A stretch of 51,951 nt of DNA from an uncultured Tateyamaria sp. (GCA_905480645.1 CAJQRC010000053.1:1-51951), one strand, 5' to 3'. Counted from the stretch's first letter, positions 9,066 through 18,273 are shown. A program made the numbers and translations. Notes: generated by a model from the letters alone, not told the origin.

Positions 9066-9456
9066 CGGCAATGGGGTGGTATGCGATCACTTCTACCTCG
9101 ACGCGAACATCTACCAACAGATCGCTAATAACTGCGGAACGAGTAGGTGGCTCAACTGGAAAGTATTCTCCATAAATTAAATTAAAACCAGGAAAATCAT
9201 TTCGGTCACGAAGCCAAACCATCGACTTTATGACGTCGTCGCGCGTGCATCCAGCAAGTTCTAAAGTTGCGGTGATATCATCTAACACTGCTCGCGTCTG
9301 ATCTTCTACAGAGCCATCGGTCATGGGCGCACCGTCTCTCATTGGAATTTGACCCGTAAGGTATACAAAATCACCTGCTCGGATGGCTCGGGAAAGGGAT
9401 AATATCCGTCCGCCAATCTCTAATGATCCACCAATAATTTGTTTTTTGTTCACCAA
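9058..9456 (-). CDS. RidA/YjgF/RutC-family protein
   Basis: A 132-residue RidA-family protein, typically a trimer that hydrolyses reactive enamines and imines. Marks are SLSRAIRAGDFVYLTGQIP, the active-site Arg in PPTRSAV and the end VEVEVIAYHP. It starts with TTG at 9456 (GGAG eight bases upstream) or GTG at 9453. It is the first gene of the leftward operon and shares a short divergent promoter region with the aldehyde dehydrogenase. In the present context it would clear an enamine or aminoacrylate-like product after ring opening, as RutC does in uracil breakdown; this is inference from neighbours. Confidence 0.87.
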   Translation of the reverse strand: MVNKKQIIGGSLEIGGRILSLSRAIRAGDFVYLTGQIPMRDGAPMTDGSVEDQTRAVLDDITATLELAGCTRDDVIKSMVWLRDRNDFPGFNLIYGEYFPVEPPTRSAVISDLLVDVRVEVEVIAYHPIADV

Positions 9457-9598
9457 TGTTTTTTCTCCAATAATATGAACCTGCCCTTATCACAGATGGC
9501 AGATTGTGGATTTTTCGACACACGATGTCGTATTTTCTGGTACGTGCTGAATGAAAGCGGACATGAATGGAAAAATTACAAACGAGGAGTCTCGCCAA
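9457..9598. promoter_or_regulatory. Divergent promoter region with inverted repeat 9516-9530
   Basis: This short stretch lies between the RidA gene (leftward) and the aldehyde dehydrogenase gene (rightward) and must carry both promoters. It contains an inverted repeat CGACA-CACGA-TGTCG at 9516-9530. The right half and following bases, GATGTCGTA at 9524-9532, recur exactly at 11113-11121 upstream of the monooxygenase gene. The site is a candidate operator for a shared regulator, possibly the AraC-type protein at 14015. Promoter boxes were not assigned. Confidence 0.4.
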
Positions 9599-11080
9599 GT
9601 GACTGACGTTACAAGCTACAAAATGCTGATTAATGGAGATTGGGTTGATGCTGCTGATGGACGCTTTTTTGAAAGCGTTAACCCGTCAGATGGAAGAATA
9701 TGGTGTCGCGTTCCAGAGGCAACAGAGGAAGATGTAAACCGTGCAGTTATTGCAGCGCACGACGCGTTCAGTGTTGGGCCATGGGCTTCTATGACACCCA
9801 CAGAGCGCGGCAAGAAGTTGCGCGCACTAGGTGACTTATTGGCTGAATACTCCGAGAGCTTAGGGCGGACAGAGTCGCTCGATACAGGAAAAATGTTGAA
9901 AGAAACTCGCTGGCAAGCCCAATACATTGCTGAGTTTTTCCATTTTTTTGCTGGCTGCGCTGACAAAGTTAGCGGTGAGACTCTACCCATCGATAAACCT
10001 GACATGTTTGTTTTTACCAAGCGAGAACCCTTAGGAGTGGTTGCTGCTGTGGTGCCTTGGAATTCACAACTATTTTTGGTGGCAGTGAAAATTGGTCCAG
10101 CCTTGGCGGCAGGAAACACAGTGGTTCTCAAGGCGTCTGAGCATGCCAGTGCCGCGATGCTGGAATTTGGCAAGTTAATTGAAAAAGCGGGTATTCCGCC
10201 TGGGGTCGTCAATATTGTTACTGGTCATGGAGAGCCTTGTGGGCGCGCTTTGACTGGACATCCATTAGTTGCCCGTGTTTCTTTTACAGGTGGCCCAAAT
10301 GCGGCGCGGCATGTTTTGGAAAACGTGAAACGTAACTTTGCAGAGGTTTCTCTTGAATTGGGGGGTAAGTCTCCATTCATAGTTTTCGATGATGCTAATA
10401 TCGAAAGCGCAGTTAATGCATCTATAGCAGGAATATTTGGCGCGACAGGGCAAAGTTGTGTTGCTGGTTCTCGCCTATACTTACACGAAAGTATTGCAGA
10501 TAATTTTTTGGAACAGATGATTACACTGACGAATAAAATTGTGCTCGGTAACCCATTAACTGATGAAACTCAAATGGGGCCGCTATGTACGTTGGCTCAA
10601 TTAGAACATATTGAACGGGAAGTAGCCTATGCACAGGAACAGGGGGGTAGGGTACTAGTTGGTGGCAAACAACCGGAAGGCCTATCGGGTCTGTTCTATG
10701 AGCCCACGATTATTGAATGTCCACGTCAAGATTTACGGATTGTAAATACAGAGTTGTTTGGACCAGTCCTATCAGTCCAGCGTTTTAAAACTGAAGACGA
10801 GGTGCTTGCTCTTGCCAATGACAATGAGCATGGTTTAGCAGCGGGCATTTTTACAAAAGATTCCGCTCGCTCCCTGAGAATGGCTAATTGTGTACGAGCA
10901 GGTATTGTTTGGGTAAATACGTATAGAGTGGTTTCTCCCATTGCTGAATTTGGTGGTGTCAAAGGCTCAGGATATGGTCGTGAAAGTGGTTTTCAAGCCA
11001 TTTATGACTACACTCGGCCTAAAACTATCTGGATGAATACTTCTGATGAACCGATGGCTAATCCTTTTGTAATGCGATGA
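9599..11080 (+). CDS. Aldehyde dehydrogenase (TgnC-like)
   Basis: An NAD(P)-dependent aldehyde dehydrogenase of about 493 residues. It shows the family start YKMLINGDWVDAADGR, the NAD-binding VVPWNSQLFL segment, the Glu of SLELGGKSPF, the catalytic Cys in GATGQSCVAGSRL and the late motif ELFGPVLSVQRF. I favour the GTG at 9599 because GAGGAG lies nine bases upstream; in-frame ATGs at 9551 and 9563 lack a clear ribosome-binding site but would give up to 509 residues. In the trigonelline pathway an enzyme of this family (TgnC) oxidises the ring-opened semialdehyde or lactol. Here it would act after the monooxygenase at 11238. It could alternatively serve betaine aldehyde or succinate semialdehyde. 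Confidence 0.87.
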   Translation: MTDVTSYKMLINGDWVDAADGRFFESVNPSDGRIWCRVPEATEEDVNRAVIAAHDAFSVGPWASMTPTERGKKLRALGDLLAEYSESLGRTESLDTGKMLKETRWQAQYIAEFFHFFAGCADKVSGETLPIDKPDMFVFTKREPLGVVAAVVPWNSQLFLVAVKIGPALAAGNTVVLKASEHASAAMLEFGKLIEKAGIPPGVVNIVTGHGEPCGRALTGHPLVARVSFTGGPNAARHVLENVKRNFAEVSLELGGKSPFIVFDDANIESAVNASIAGIFGATGQSCVAGSRLYLHESIADNFLEQMITLTNKIVLGNPLTDETQMGPLCTLAQLEHIEREVAYAQEQGGRVLVGGKQPEGLSGLFYEPTIIECPRQDLRIVNTELFGPVLSVQRFKTEDEVLALANDNEHGLAAGIFTKDSARSLRMANCVRAGIVWVNTYRVVSPIAEFGGVKGSGYGRESGFQAIYDYTRPKTIWMNTSDEPMANPFVMR

Positions 11081-11237
11081 GTTTTGTAAGTCCAAAATCT
11101 AAACTTGGCCGTGATGTCGTAACTATTTTTGTGGTAACCAATGTTATTTTTTATCTTGGAAAATTACGGCAATTATGCATCGCTATGCTGAAAAATTTTT
11201 GTAATTCTGTAATAATAATACGCGAAAGGATTTTGAT

Positions 11238-12278
11238 ATGAAATTCCAACTTGCTGTTAATATGGAGCGTATTGACGATAGTCTGGATATGCAGGATGTA
11301 GCCCGCCACACGCTTGAAATGGTGCAAATTGCTGAAGATAGTGGTTTTGATATTGTTTGGGCTGCTGAGCACCATGCTCTTGAAATGACCATCGCTCCAA
11401 ACCCATTTCAATTACTAACATGGTGGGCAGCTGAGACCAGCCGTATTCGTCTTGGAACGGCAGTTGCTACAGCGGCTTATTGGCACCCAATTAACCTTGC
11501 GGGTGAGGCGGCTTTCACTGATCTAATCACAGGTGGAAGGTTGGAATTTGGTATCGGTTCGGGCGCGTATCAGCGAGAGTTTGACCGAATGAAGCCTGGT
11601 TTGAGACAATCTGATGGCTGGCGTTACATGCAGGAAATGCTGCCTGCCGTGCGTGAGCTATGGAAAGGCGACTACGCTCATGATGGAGAATTCTGGCAGT
11701 TTCCAGCGTCTACTTCGGTTCCCAAGCCACTTCAAAAAGAAGTTCCTGTTTGGGTTTCTGCTCGCTCGCCGATCACATATGATTATGCTATGCGCGAGCG
11801 ATGTCATGTGAATTGTTGGCCCTTTACAAGACCATTTTCCGAAGCAGAGCTATACAAGCAGCAGTTGGATGACGCTATTACTAAAGCAGACAATGGCTGG
11901 ACGCCGCGGTTTGCTATGATGCGGCATTCCTGCATTTATGATAATTTAGAGGATGGGGAAAACGCAATGAATGCTATCCGACGTTTGCTCAGCCAATTCG
12001 AAAATCTTTATCGTAATTTAGGTGATGTTAAAAATGGCTTTCCTGCATCCATTCCCCTTGAGGATCTAGAGGGCCGTGAGCAGTATGACCCTGTGATGCT
12101 TGAGGAGAATTTAATGTTTGGTTCACCTGACCAAGCTATAAAAAAATTGAAACGTTATCAGGCGTTGGGAGTGGATGAATATATTTATTATGCATCCATG
12201 GGGCTTGATCATGCGTCGCAGCAAAAATCATTACGAATGTTTGCAAACGAAGTTATGCCTGAATTTAAAGAAGGATAG
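11238..12278 (+). CDS. LLM-class flavin monooxygenase, TgnB (trigonelline oxygenase)-like
   Basis: A 346-residue luciferase-like (LLM) flavin-dependent monooxygenase. Start, middle and end segments resemble my recollection of TgnB, the oxygenase part of trigonelline monooxygenase: a start ending in MERIDD, EHHALEMTIAPNPF, WHPINLAGEAAFTDLITGGR, GDYAHDGEFWQFP and a C-terminus ending in EVMPEF. TgnB opens the N-methylpyridinium ring using reduced flavin from a partner reductase, which here would be the fused reductase at 6172. An AAGGA ribosome-binding site precedes the ATG. The next gene starts four bases after its stop. The exact N-methylpyridinium substrate (trigonelline, homarine or another) cannot be read from sequence. 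Confidence 0.85.
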   Translation: MKFQLAVNMERIDDSLDMQDVARHTLEMVQIAEDSGFDIVWAAEHHALEMTIAPNPFQLLTWWAAETSRIRLGTAVATAAYWHPINLAGEAAFTDLITGGRLEFGIGSGAYQREFDRMKPGLRQSDGWRYMQEMLPAVRELWKGDYAHDGEFWQFPASTSVPKPLQKEVPVWVSARSPITYDYAMRERCHVNCWPFTRPFSEAELYKQQLDDAITKADNGWTPRFAMMRHSCIYDNLEDGENAMNAIRRLLSQFENLYRNLGDVKNGFPASIPLEDLEGREQYDPVMLEENLMFGSPDQAIKKLKRYQALGVDEYIYYASMGLDHASQQKSLRMFANEVMPEFKEG

Positions 12279-12282
12279 GGAA

Positions 12283-13086
12283 ATGTCAGACGGCGTAAAA
12301 GTTCACCGCGAAGGTCATGTTTTGGAAGTAGTTTTGGATCGTGGTAAGGTGAACGCTATTGACGTATCCACGTCTCAGGCTTTGGCCGCTGCGTTTCAGG
12401 AGCTTCATGAAGATAAAGATTTGCGATGCGCTATTCTGACTGGTGGTGGTGAAAAGATTTTCTCAGCTGGATGGGATCTGAAGGCGCTGAACAACGGTGA
12501 GATGCAACTTGATAATTGGTGGGAAGCTGATGAATACGGTTTCGGTGGATTTACAGGACTAACTGAAAATTGGAGCCTAAACAAACCTGTCATTGCGGCA
12601 ATTAATGGATTGGCAATTGGCGGAGGCTTTGAAATGGCAATGAGTTGTGATCTGTTGATTGCAGCCGATCATGTAGAATTTGGTCTGCCTGAAATGCCTT
12701 TGGGGATAGTTCCTGATGCAGGCGCTCTGCAACGTTTGCCACGCCGTATTCCGCATAATATTGCAATGGAGATGTTTTTACTTGGTCGTCGTATGACAGC
12801 GATAGAGGCTGCGCATTACGGGCTCGTTAATAAGGTGGTACCCAAAGAACAATTAATGGATGCTGCAAGGGAGTGGGCGGCGTCTATTTCTTGGTCTGCT
12901 CCTTTGGCGATGCAATCAGTAAAAGAAGTTCAGCGCGAGATTGACTGTGTTCCGCTTGAGGCTGCTTTTCAAAAAATGCGTACTGACCCGATGCCAATTT
13001 ACCGTAAGATGCTAAAATCTGCTGATGCTGCAGAAGGTGTTGCTGCATTTATTGAGAAGCGCGAACCAAATTTCAAAGGTGAATGA
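12283..13086 (+). CDS. caiD: Carnitinyl-CoA dehydratase / enoyl-CoA hydratase (CaiD-like)
   Basis: A 267-residue crotonase-fold protein that closely follows E. coli CaiD as I recall it: GKVNAIDVST near the N-terminus, EKIFSAGWDLKAL, NKPVIAAINGLAIGGGFE and LPEMPLGIVPDAGALQRLP. The two catalytic Glu positions (GGFE and LPE) are present. CaiD interconverts crotonobetainyl-CoA and L-carnitinyl-CoA. The ATG at 12283 follows an AAGGATAGGG ribosome-binding site, so in-frame starts further upstream inside the monooxygenase gene are rejected. Its end overlaps the carnitine dehydrogenase start, which supports a carnitine role. Being in one operon with a ring-opening monooxygenase leaves open a role on another enoyl-CoA. 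Confidence 0.85.
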   Translation: MSDGVKVHREGHVLEVVLDRGKVNAIDVSTSQALAAAFQELHEDKDLRCAILTGGGEKIFSAGWDLKALNNGEMQLDNWWEADEYGFGGFTGLTENWSLNKPVIAAINGLAIGGGFEMAMSCDLLIAADHVEFGLPEMPLGIVPDAGALQRLPRRIPHNIAMEMFLLGRRMTAIEAAHYGLVNKVVPKEQLMDAAREWAASISWSAPLAMQSVKEVQREIDCVPLEAAFQKMRTDPMPIYRKMLKSADAAEGVAAFIEKREPNFKGE

Positions 13087-14033
13087 TGTATTCTGATCCC
13101 TCTAAAATTAGGCGTGTTACAAGCATTGGTGCGGGTCCTATTGGTGCGGGCTGGGCAGCGCATTTTCTGGCGCGTGGGTATGATGTCACCGCATATCTTC
13201 ATGACACTTCTGAGACAAAAGCGTTCAATTTAATTCTTAAAACTGCATGGGTCAGTCTTACAAAATTGGGGCTGGCTGAGGGAGCTTCTCTTGCTCGTCT
13301 AAGCATTGTTACTGATCTTGAAACCGCATTGGATAATGCTGATTTTGTGCAGGAAAGTGCTCCTGAGCGATTAAATATCAAACAGGATTTGTACAAAAAG
13401 ATGGGGGATATTTTACCTGAATCCGTGGTGATTGGTTCTTCTACATCCGGTCTAACTATGACGGAAATTCAGGCATCATGTGCCTCACCTGAACGCTGCG
13501 TTATTGGTCATCCATTTAACCCCCCATATTTGTTACCGTTAGTGGAAATTGTAGGCGGCGATAAAACTGCAATTGAAGCGGTGTCATGGGCGGGAAAATT
13601 TTATGAAATTGCGGGCAAAGCGCCCTTGATAATGAAAAAAGAAATTCCTGGTTTTGTAGCTACTCGATTACAAGAAGCATTATGGCGAGAGGCTTTGCAT
13701 ATGGTGGCCAATGGTGAAGCCACGCCAAAGGATATAGATATTGCTCTGATGAACGGTCCAGCCCCACGAATGGTCAGTCAAGGCCAGTGTCTAGCTTTCC
13801 ACGTCGCGTGTGGGGCTGGGGGAATGGCCACCAATTTGGATCAGTTTGGACCAGCGCTCAAATTACCATGGACCAGATTGGAGGCTCCTGAATTAACCAG
13901 CGAACTACGCAATCGTATGGTAGATGGATGTAACGCTATTGCAGGAGAACATTCTTTTGAAGATATGGCTGCTCAGAGAGATCGTGAGATTGTGGCCGTG
14001 CTCAGTGCTCTGCGTCAGTCACGGCTTGGCTGA
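13083..14033 (+). CDS. lcdH: L-carnitine 3-dehydrogenase (3-hydroxyacyl-CoA dehydrogenase family)
   Basis: A 316-residue NAD-dependent dehydrogenase matching bacterial L-carnitine dehydrogenase, which makes 3-dehydrocarnitine. Visible features are the Rossmann motif GAGPIGAGWAAHF at the N-terminus, FVQESAPERLNIKQDLYKK, GSSTSGLTMTEI, the catalytic HPFNPPYLLPLVE and EIPGFVATRLQEALWREALH. It lacks the C-terminal thioesterase fused in some relatives. It starts inside the stop of the hydratase gene. The product would be cleaved by the beta-keto acid enzyme encoded at 15205. Its 3' end overlaps by 19 bases the end of the convergent AraC-type regulator gene. Confidence 0.9.
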   Translation: MMYSDPSKIRRVTSIGAGPIGAGWAAHFLARGYDVTAYLHDTSETKAFNLILKTAWVSLTKLGLAEGASLARLSIVTDLETALDNADFVQESAPERLNIKQDLYKKMGDILPESVVIGSSTSGLTMTEIQASCASPERCVIGHPFNPPYLLPLVEIVGGDKTAIEAVSWAGKFYEIAGKAPLIMKKEIPGFVATRLQEALWREALHMVANGEATPKDIDIALMNGPAPRMVSQGQCLAFHVACGAGGMATNLDQFGPALKLPWTRLEAPELTSELRNRMVDGCNAIAGEHSFEDMAAQRDREIVAVLSALRQSRLG

Positions 14034-15085
14034 ACATGCTTGGAGTTCTTTTTTAACGTTGATAGAAAATCAGAAAGAGATCCTGGCCAACTGGGCGCAG
14101 TTTCATTTACTGGCCAAGCTTCGCGATACTCAGAGGGGCGACGACCAAAAAATTTTCCAAATGAAAATGCGAAATGAGAAAGAGTGTTAAACCCAGAAGC
14201 AGTTGCAATCTCTCGCACTGTTAGGCTGGTTGAGATCAACAGTAATCTGGCATTTTGTAATCTCCTTAGAAGCCCGAATTGTACCACTGTGCAACCCACA
14301 TGCTTCTTAAATTGGCGTTCTAGCTGTCGTTGGGAAACTTCGAGAGTTTTTGCGAGTTCTGGGACGCTTAAAGGTTCCTCTATATTTTCTTCGATCATAG
14401 TCATAGCCTCACGGACTAATGGCAACATTGTTTTAGTGCTGCGTCCCATTGTGCTGCGTTGCGGAGAGTTGGCGTTACGAATTGGATGATGTAGCATCTG
14501 GTCTGCTATTTCACCTGAAAAGCTGCTGCCATGCGTTTTCTCTATTAGACGTAGCATTAAATCGACACCAGCCAACCCGCCTGAACAGGTTATAATTTTA
14601 CCTTTTATAGTAAACAGGCTCTCTTGCACGTCTACTCGATCAAAGGACTCTCGAAAACCGCTTAGCCATGACCAATGAGTTGTTGCAGGTTTACGATCGA
14701 GTAGGCCTGCACGGGCTATAATGTAGCATCCAAGCTCAACGCCACAGATACTTTCACCAGCTCGAGCGCGTTTCCGTAACCAAGCCGTTAAGGATCGGTT
14801 GTCGTAGTGTTCGGTCCCCCAACTTCCTAAAACGAATATAAAGTCAGCCGATGGCAGGTTTTCTAGGTCCGTCCTGACTATAGTTTTCATGCCGTTACTT
14901 GCTATGATCGTTTCGTTGTCAAAAGAGATGATATCCCATGAAAAAATGGGTTCAGACGCCAGATAGTTTGCGATGCGCATCGTCTCAATCATAGTTATTA
15001 GAGTGGTGACATTAAAGCGTGGCACGACAACGAAGATAGCATGATTGGCGGCGCGTGTTATCTGGTGGGTGGTGTCAATTTGCAT
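14015..15085 (-). CDS. GlxA/CdhR-type AraC-family transcription regulator
   Basis: A 356-residue regulator with an N-terminal class I glutamine amidotransferase-like (DJ-1/PfpI) domain (FVVVPRFNVTTLITMIETMRIAN, later CGVELGCYIIARAGLL) and a C-terminal AraC helix-turn-helix pair (LSVPELAKTLEVSQRQLERQF, then VREIATASGFNTLSHFAFSFGKFFGRRPSEYR). This layout is that of CdhR and GbdR, regulators of carnitine and glycine betaine catabolism. I chose the ATG at 15085, since the longer N-terminal extension has no family-like sequence. It is divergent from the carnitine operon at 15205 and convergent with lcdH. It probably activates one or both arms on sensing carnitine or a breakdown product. Confidence 0.85.
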   Translation of the reverse strand: MQIDTTHQITRAANHAIFVVVPRFNVTTLITMIETMRIANYLASEPIFSWDIISFDNETIIASNGMKTIVRTDLENLPSADFIFVLGSWGTEHYDNRSLTAWLRKRARAGESICGVELGCYIIARAGLLDRKPATTHWSWLSGFRESFDRVDVQESLFTIKGKIITCSGGLAGVDLMLRLIEKTHGSSFSGEIADQMLHHPIRNANSPQRSTMGRSTKTMLPLVREAMTMIEENIEEPLSVPELAKTLEVSQRQLERQFKKHVGCTVVQFGLLRRLQNARLLLISTSLTVREIATASGFNTLSHFAFSFGKFFGRRPSEYREAWPVNETAPSWPGSLSDFLSTLKKNSKHVQPSRD

Positions 15086-15204
15086 TGCTAAATTCCAATG
15101 AAAGAAGTGCGTTTTTTCGCCACTGTAAGCACAAATACGTCGTATAATCGATAACTTTTTTGATGGAATCCGCGCCAATCTGGAAAAAAAGGAGACTGCA
15201 CCTG

Positions 15205-16095
15205 ATGAACTACGACGTAGTGCTTACCTGTGCTGTTACTGGAGCGGGTGACACTGCAGGCAAAAGCCCACATGTTCCTGTTACGCCGAAAGAGATAGCG
15301 GACGCGGCAATTAATTCTGCTAAAGTGGGTGCAACAGCTGTACATATCCATGCACGCGATCCTGAAACAGGTTTAGGATCGCGTGATCCCAAACTTTTCA
15401 AAGAAATCGTTGATCGCATACGTGATAGTGACACGGATGTTATCATTAATGTCACTGCCGGTATGGGGGGCGATTGGGTGTCAATCCCTGATAACCCCGC
15501 CATGCCCGGTCCTGGTACCGATATGATCGGACCCGAAGAACGGTTAATTCATGTTAGAGAATGCATGCCAGATATTTGCTCTCTTGATTGTGGAACGTTG
15601 AACTTTTCAGACACAGATATGATCTATATTTCCACCCCACCAACGCTTCGTAAAATGGCTAAATTGGTGCAAGAATGGGGCGTAAAGCCCGAGCTTGAAG
15701 TTTTTGATTTGGGTCACATTCGTTTTGCAAAGGCGATGATAGATGAAGGCCTTATTGATGCACCGCCGATGTTTCAAATTTGCCTTGGAATTCCTTGGGG
15801 CGCTGAGCAAACGGTTGAAACTATGGCTGCCATGAAAGCACAATTACCCGCCGGTGCAAGCTGGGCTAGTTTTGGCATTGGGCGTGGACAAATGCCGATG
15901 GCGGCGGCTTCGGTCGTGTTGGGCGGTAATGTGCGCGTTGGATTAGAGGACAACATTTATTTGGAGCGCGGTGTGCTGGCTTCCAATGCGCAATTGGTTG
16001 TAAAAGTACGTGAAATAATCGAGCGTATAGGGGGTCGTATCATGAGCCCACAAGAAGCACGAAATAAACTGAAACTGCGGGGTGCTAATGGCTGA
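15205..16095 (+). CDS. Beta-keto acid cleavage enzyme (dehydrocarnitine cleavage)
   Basis: A 296-residue BKACE-family (DUF849) protein, a zinc TIM barrel that splits a beta-keto acid with acetyl-CoA. Features are the start [11 protein letters not shown], the zinc ligands in [17 protein letters not shown], and [19 protein letters not shown]. With lcdH beside it, the likely reaction is 3-dehydrocarnitine plus acetyl-CoA to betainyl-CoA plus acetoacetate, as in known carnitine clusters. The ATG at 15205 has GGAG ten bases upstream. It opens a long operon, and its stop lies eight bases inside the ABC ATPase gene. No hotdog thioesterase for betainyl-CoA is seen in the window. Confidence 0.9.
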   Translation: MNYDVVLTCAVTGAGDTAGKSPHVPVTPKEIADAAINSAKVGATAVHIHARDPETGLGSRDPKLFKEIVDRIRDSDTDVIINVTAGMGGDWVSIPDNPAMPGPGTDMIGPEERLIHVRECMPDICSLDCGTLNFSDTDMIYISTPPTLRKMAKLVQEWGVKPELEVFDLGHIRFAKAMIDEGLIDAPPMFQICLGIPWGAEQTVETMAAMKAQLPAGASWASFGIGRGQMPMAAASVVLGGNVRVGLEDNIYLERGVLASNAQLVVKVREIIERIGGRIMSPQEARNKLKLRGANG

Positions 16096-17089
16096 ACCAT
16101 TAGAGATAGGCAGTTTACAGATTCGCAATGTTTCAAAGATTTTTGGGACTTTTAAAGCGGTAAGTGATGTAAGCTTAAACGTCCAAAAGGGCGAATTTTT
16201 AACGCTTTTAGGGCCGTCTGGTTCCGGCAAAACCACGCTGTTGATGATGCTTGCAGGTTTTTTGGATGTTTCTGAGGGAGATATAGCGCTAGACGGGGCT
16301 TCTATAGCGGGAGTGCCAGCAGAAAAGCGTAACTTTGGCATGGTTTTTCAAGGCTATGCTTTATTTCCACATATGAATGTCCGTGATAATATTGGCTATG
16401 CCTTAAGTGTGCGGAATCGGGCTGTTGCGGAGATCGAAGCTTGTGTGGATGAAATGCTTGATCTGGTGCAATTGCAGCAATTTGCGGACCGCAAGCCCGG
16501 GCAGTTGTCCGGTGGTCAACAACAGCGTGTCGCATTGGCGCGAGCGTTATGTTTTGCACCACCAGTCTTATTATTGGACGAACCACTTGGTGCATTGGAT
16601 AAAAAGCTTCGAGTCGAGGTGCAGGAGCAGCTTAAGGTCATTCACCGACGGATTGGAACAACGTTCATTTACGTTACCCATGATCAAGAAGAAGCTCTTT
16701 CGATGTCTGATCGTATAGTGATTATGCGTGATGGTGCTATCGAACAAGTCGGGACGCCAAAGGAATTGTACGAACGGCCAAAAAACAAATTCACTGCTAG
16801 CTTTCTTGGAAAATCGAATTTCATCCACCACAACGATAAAGTTTATGCATTGCGCCCTGAAAAAATTGATCTCATTGTGGGTGTTGATCACCAAGATGCT
16901 CGGATGAATGGGACAGTGAGCTCCATCACCTATTTTGGCTCTATGCAGCGGGTTATTGTAGACACAAAAGAAGGTCAAAAAATAGAGATTGATATTGATG
17001 TCTGGCGCAACGCTAATGAAGTAAAGCTTGGTGATGCTGTTGATTTACTTTGGGCAGATGAAGCTGCCGTCGAATTACAGATGGGGTGA
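16088..17089 (+). CDS. ABC importer ATPase (PotA-like)
   Basis: A 333-residue ATP-binding subunit of a polyamine/quaternary-amine type importer. It shows Walker [10 protein letters not shown], the Q-loop in [10 protein letters not shown], signature [15 protein letters not shown], Walker [12 protein letters not shown] and the switch His in [10 protein letters not shown], followed by a C-terminal TOBE-like region. I took ATG 16088; a GTG two codons upstream is possible. It is the first of four transporter genes set between the dehydrocarnitine cleavage enzyme and the acyl-CoA dehydrogenase, so the imported solute is probably carnitine, gamma-butyrobetaine or a related betaine rather than spermidine. 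That substrate call is inference. Confidence 0.9.
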   Translation: MAEPLEIGSLQIRNVSKIFGTFKAVSDVSLNVQKGEFLTLLGPSGSGKTTLLMMLAGFLDVSEGDIALDGASIAGVPAEKRNFGMVFQGYALFPHMNVRDNIGYALSVRNRAVAEIEACVDEMLDLVQLQQFADRKPGQLSGGQQQRVALARALCFAPPVLLLDEPLGALDKKLRVEVQEQLKVIHRRIGTTFIYVTHDQEEALSMSDRIVIMRDGAIEQVGTPKELYERPKNKFTASFLGKSNFIHHNDKVYALRPEKIDLIVGVDHQDARMNGTVSSITYFGSMQRVIVDTKEGQKIEIDIDVWRNANEVKLGDAVDLLWADEAAVELQMG

Positions 17090-17166
17090 ATGCCCTAAAT
17101 GAAGAGCGCTCTAAGGCGTCACACCAAAGAAGCGGGAAAGTTCCCGAACCCAATAGGAGAAATGAA

Positions 17167-18273
17167 ATGCACGATAAACAATTCATGAAAGAGACACTGC
17201 AAGACAGTGCAAAGGCCTATCAAGAAGGCCGTCTGGATCGCCGCACGTTTCTAGCGCTTTGCGGTGCCTCAGGTATTGCGTTGACTGCGGTAATGGCAGG
17301 TGATGCTGAAGCCGCCGCGGATCATGTTGTGATGTGGAATTGGGGTGGTCAGTCTGAAGAATGCCATAGCTCTGCGATTGGTGATGCATTTACTGCTAAT
17401 ACTGGTAAAGGCTTGAAGTTTGATACCTCTGGTCCTCTTGAAGGTAAGATTAAAGAGATGGTCGACAGTGGAAATGTTACAGCTGATGTTGCAGATGGAG
17501 ATCTCTTTAATGCAGTATCTCTTGGGCCAACAGGCCACCTCGAACCGATCGATTATTCTGTTGTGTCTAGAGATAAAACACTGCCGGGGTATGCGTTGGA
17601 ATTTGGAGTATCTATTATTCTTTATGGTTACGCGTTTGTTTATGACACAAAAGCTTACGGTGATAATCCACCGCAAAATTGGGCAGATTTCTTCGATACG
17701 GCTAAGTTTCCGGGTATGCGCTCGCTTTATAAATGGGCTAACGGTTCTCTAGAAGCTGCATTGATGGCCGATGGTGTTGCGGGTGATGCGCTTTATCCGC
17801 TTGATATGGACCGCGCTTTAACCAAAATTCAATCCATTAAAGAGGATAGTCTCTATTGGGGCTCTGGATCTGAGGCGCACTCCATGGTTGTCAATGGTGA
17901 GGTGTCTATGGGCATGATTTGGCAAAACCGTGGCCGTAACATCGAAAATGACACAGATGGTCGGTACAAGCTTGTTAACAATCAAGCCATGGCAATGCCT
18001 GGAGCGTACATTGTACCAAAGGGCAACCCGGCTGGATCCTCCGTTATGCAGTTCATTGCAACAGCGCAAGAAGTGCCTGCTCAACTGGCCTTGCTTGATT
18101 GTCTTGGAATGACACCATCTAATCCAGAAGCGTTTGGTCAAATTCCTGAAGATCAACAGGATTATGCGATTACTTCAGCCAAAAATATCGATAAAATTGT
18201 ATATAATGATCCTGAGTGGTGGGGGAAAAATGGCGGTGATGCAGTGAACGCGTTTCTAGACGCTATCAGTTAA
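17167..18273 (+). CDS. ABC importer solute-binding protein with Tat signal (PotD-like)
   Basis: A 368-residue periplasmic solute-binding protein. The N-terminus carries a twin-arginine export signal, with LDRRTFLALCG at about residues 25-35 followed by a hydrophobic stretch and an AEAAADH cleavage zone. The mature part has the polyamine-binding-protein pattern: VVMWNWGG, then YGYAFVYDTKAYGDNPPQNWADFFD, and WQNRGRN. The ATG at 17167 is chosen because AGGAG lies seven bases upstream; the in-frame GTG at 17086 would add 27 residues with no family likeness. A strong intercistronic hairpin follows the stop. Ligand is inferred from context to be a betaine. Confidence 0.87.
   Translation: MHDKQFMKETLQDSAKAYQEGRLDRRTFLALCGASGIALTAVMAGDAEAAADHVVMWNWGGQSEECHSSAIGDAFTANTGKGLKFDTSGPLEGKIKEMVDSGNVTADVADGDLFNAVSLGPTGHLEPIDYSVVSRDKTLPGYALEFGVSIILYGYAFVYDTKAYGDNPPQNWADFFDTAKFPGMRSLYKWANGSLEAALMADGVAGDALYPLDMDRALTKIQSIKEDSLYWGSGSEAHSMVVNGEVSMGMIWQNRGRNIENDTDGRYKLVNNQAMAMPGAYIVPKGNPAGSSVMQFIATAQEVPAQLALLDCLGMTPSNPEAFGQIPEDQQDYAITSAKNIDKIVYNDPEWWGKNGGDAVNAFLDAIS

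Noticed and set aside
14015-15178. Longer start for the AraC-type regulator at 15178
   Set aside because: The extra 31 residues have no family likeness and would reach into the divergent operon's promoter and leader.
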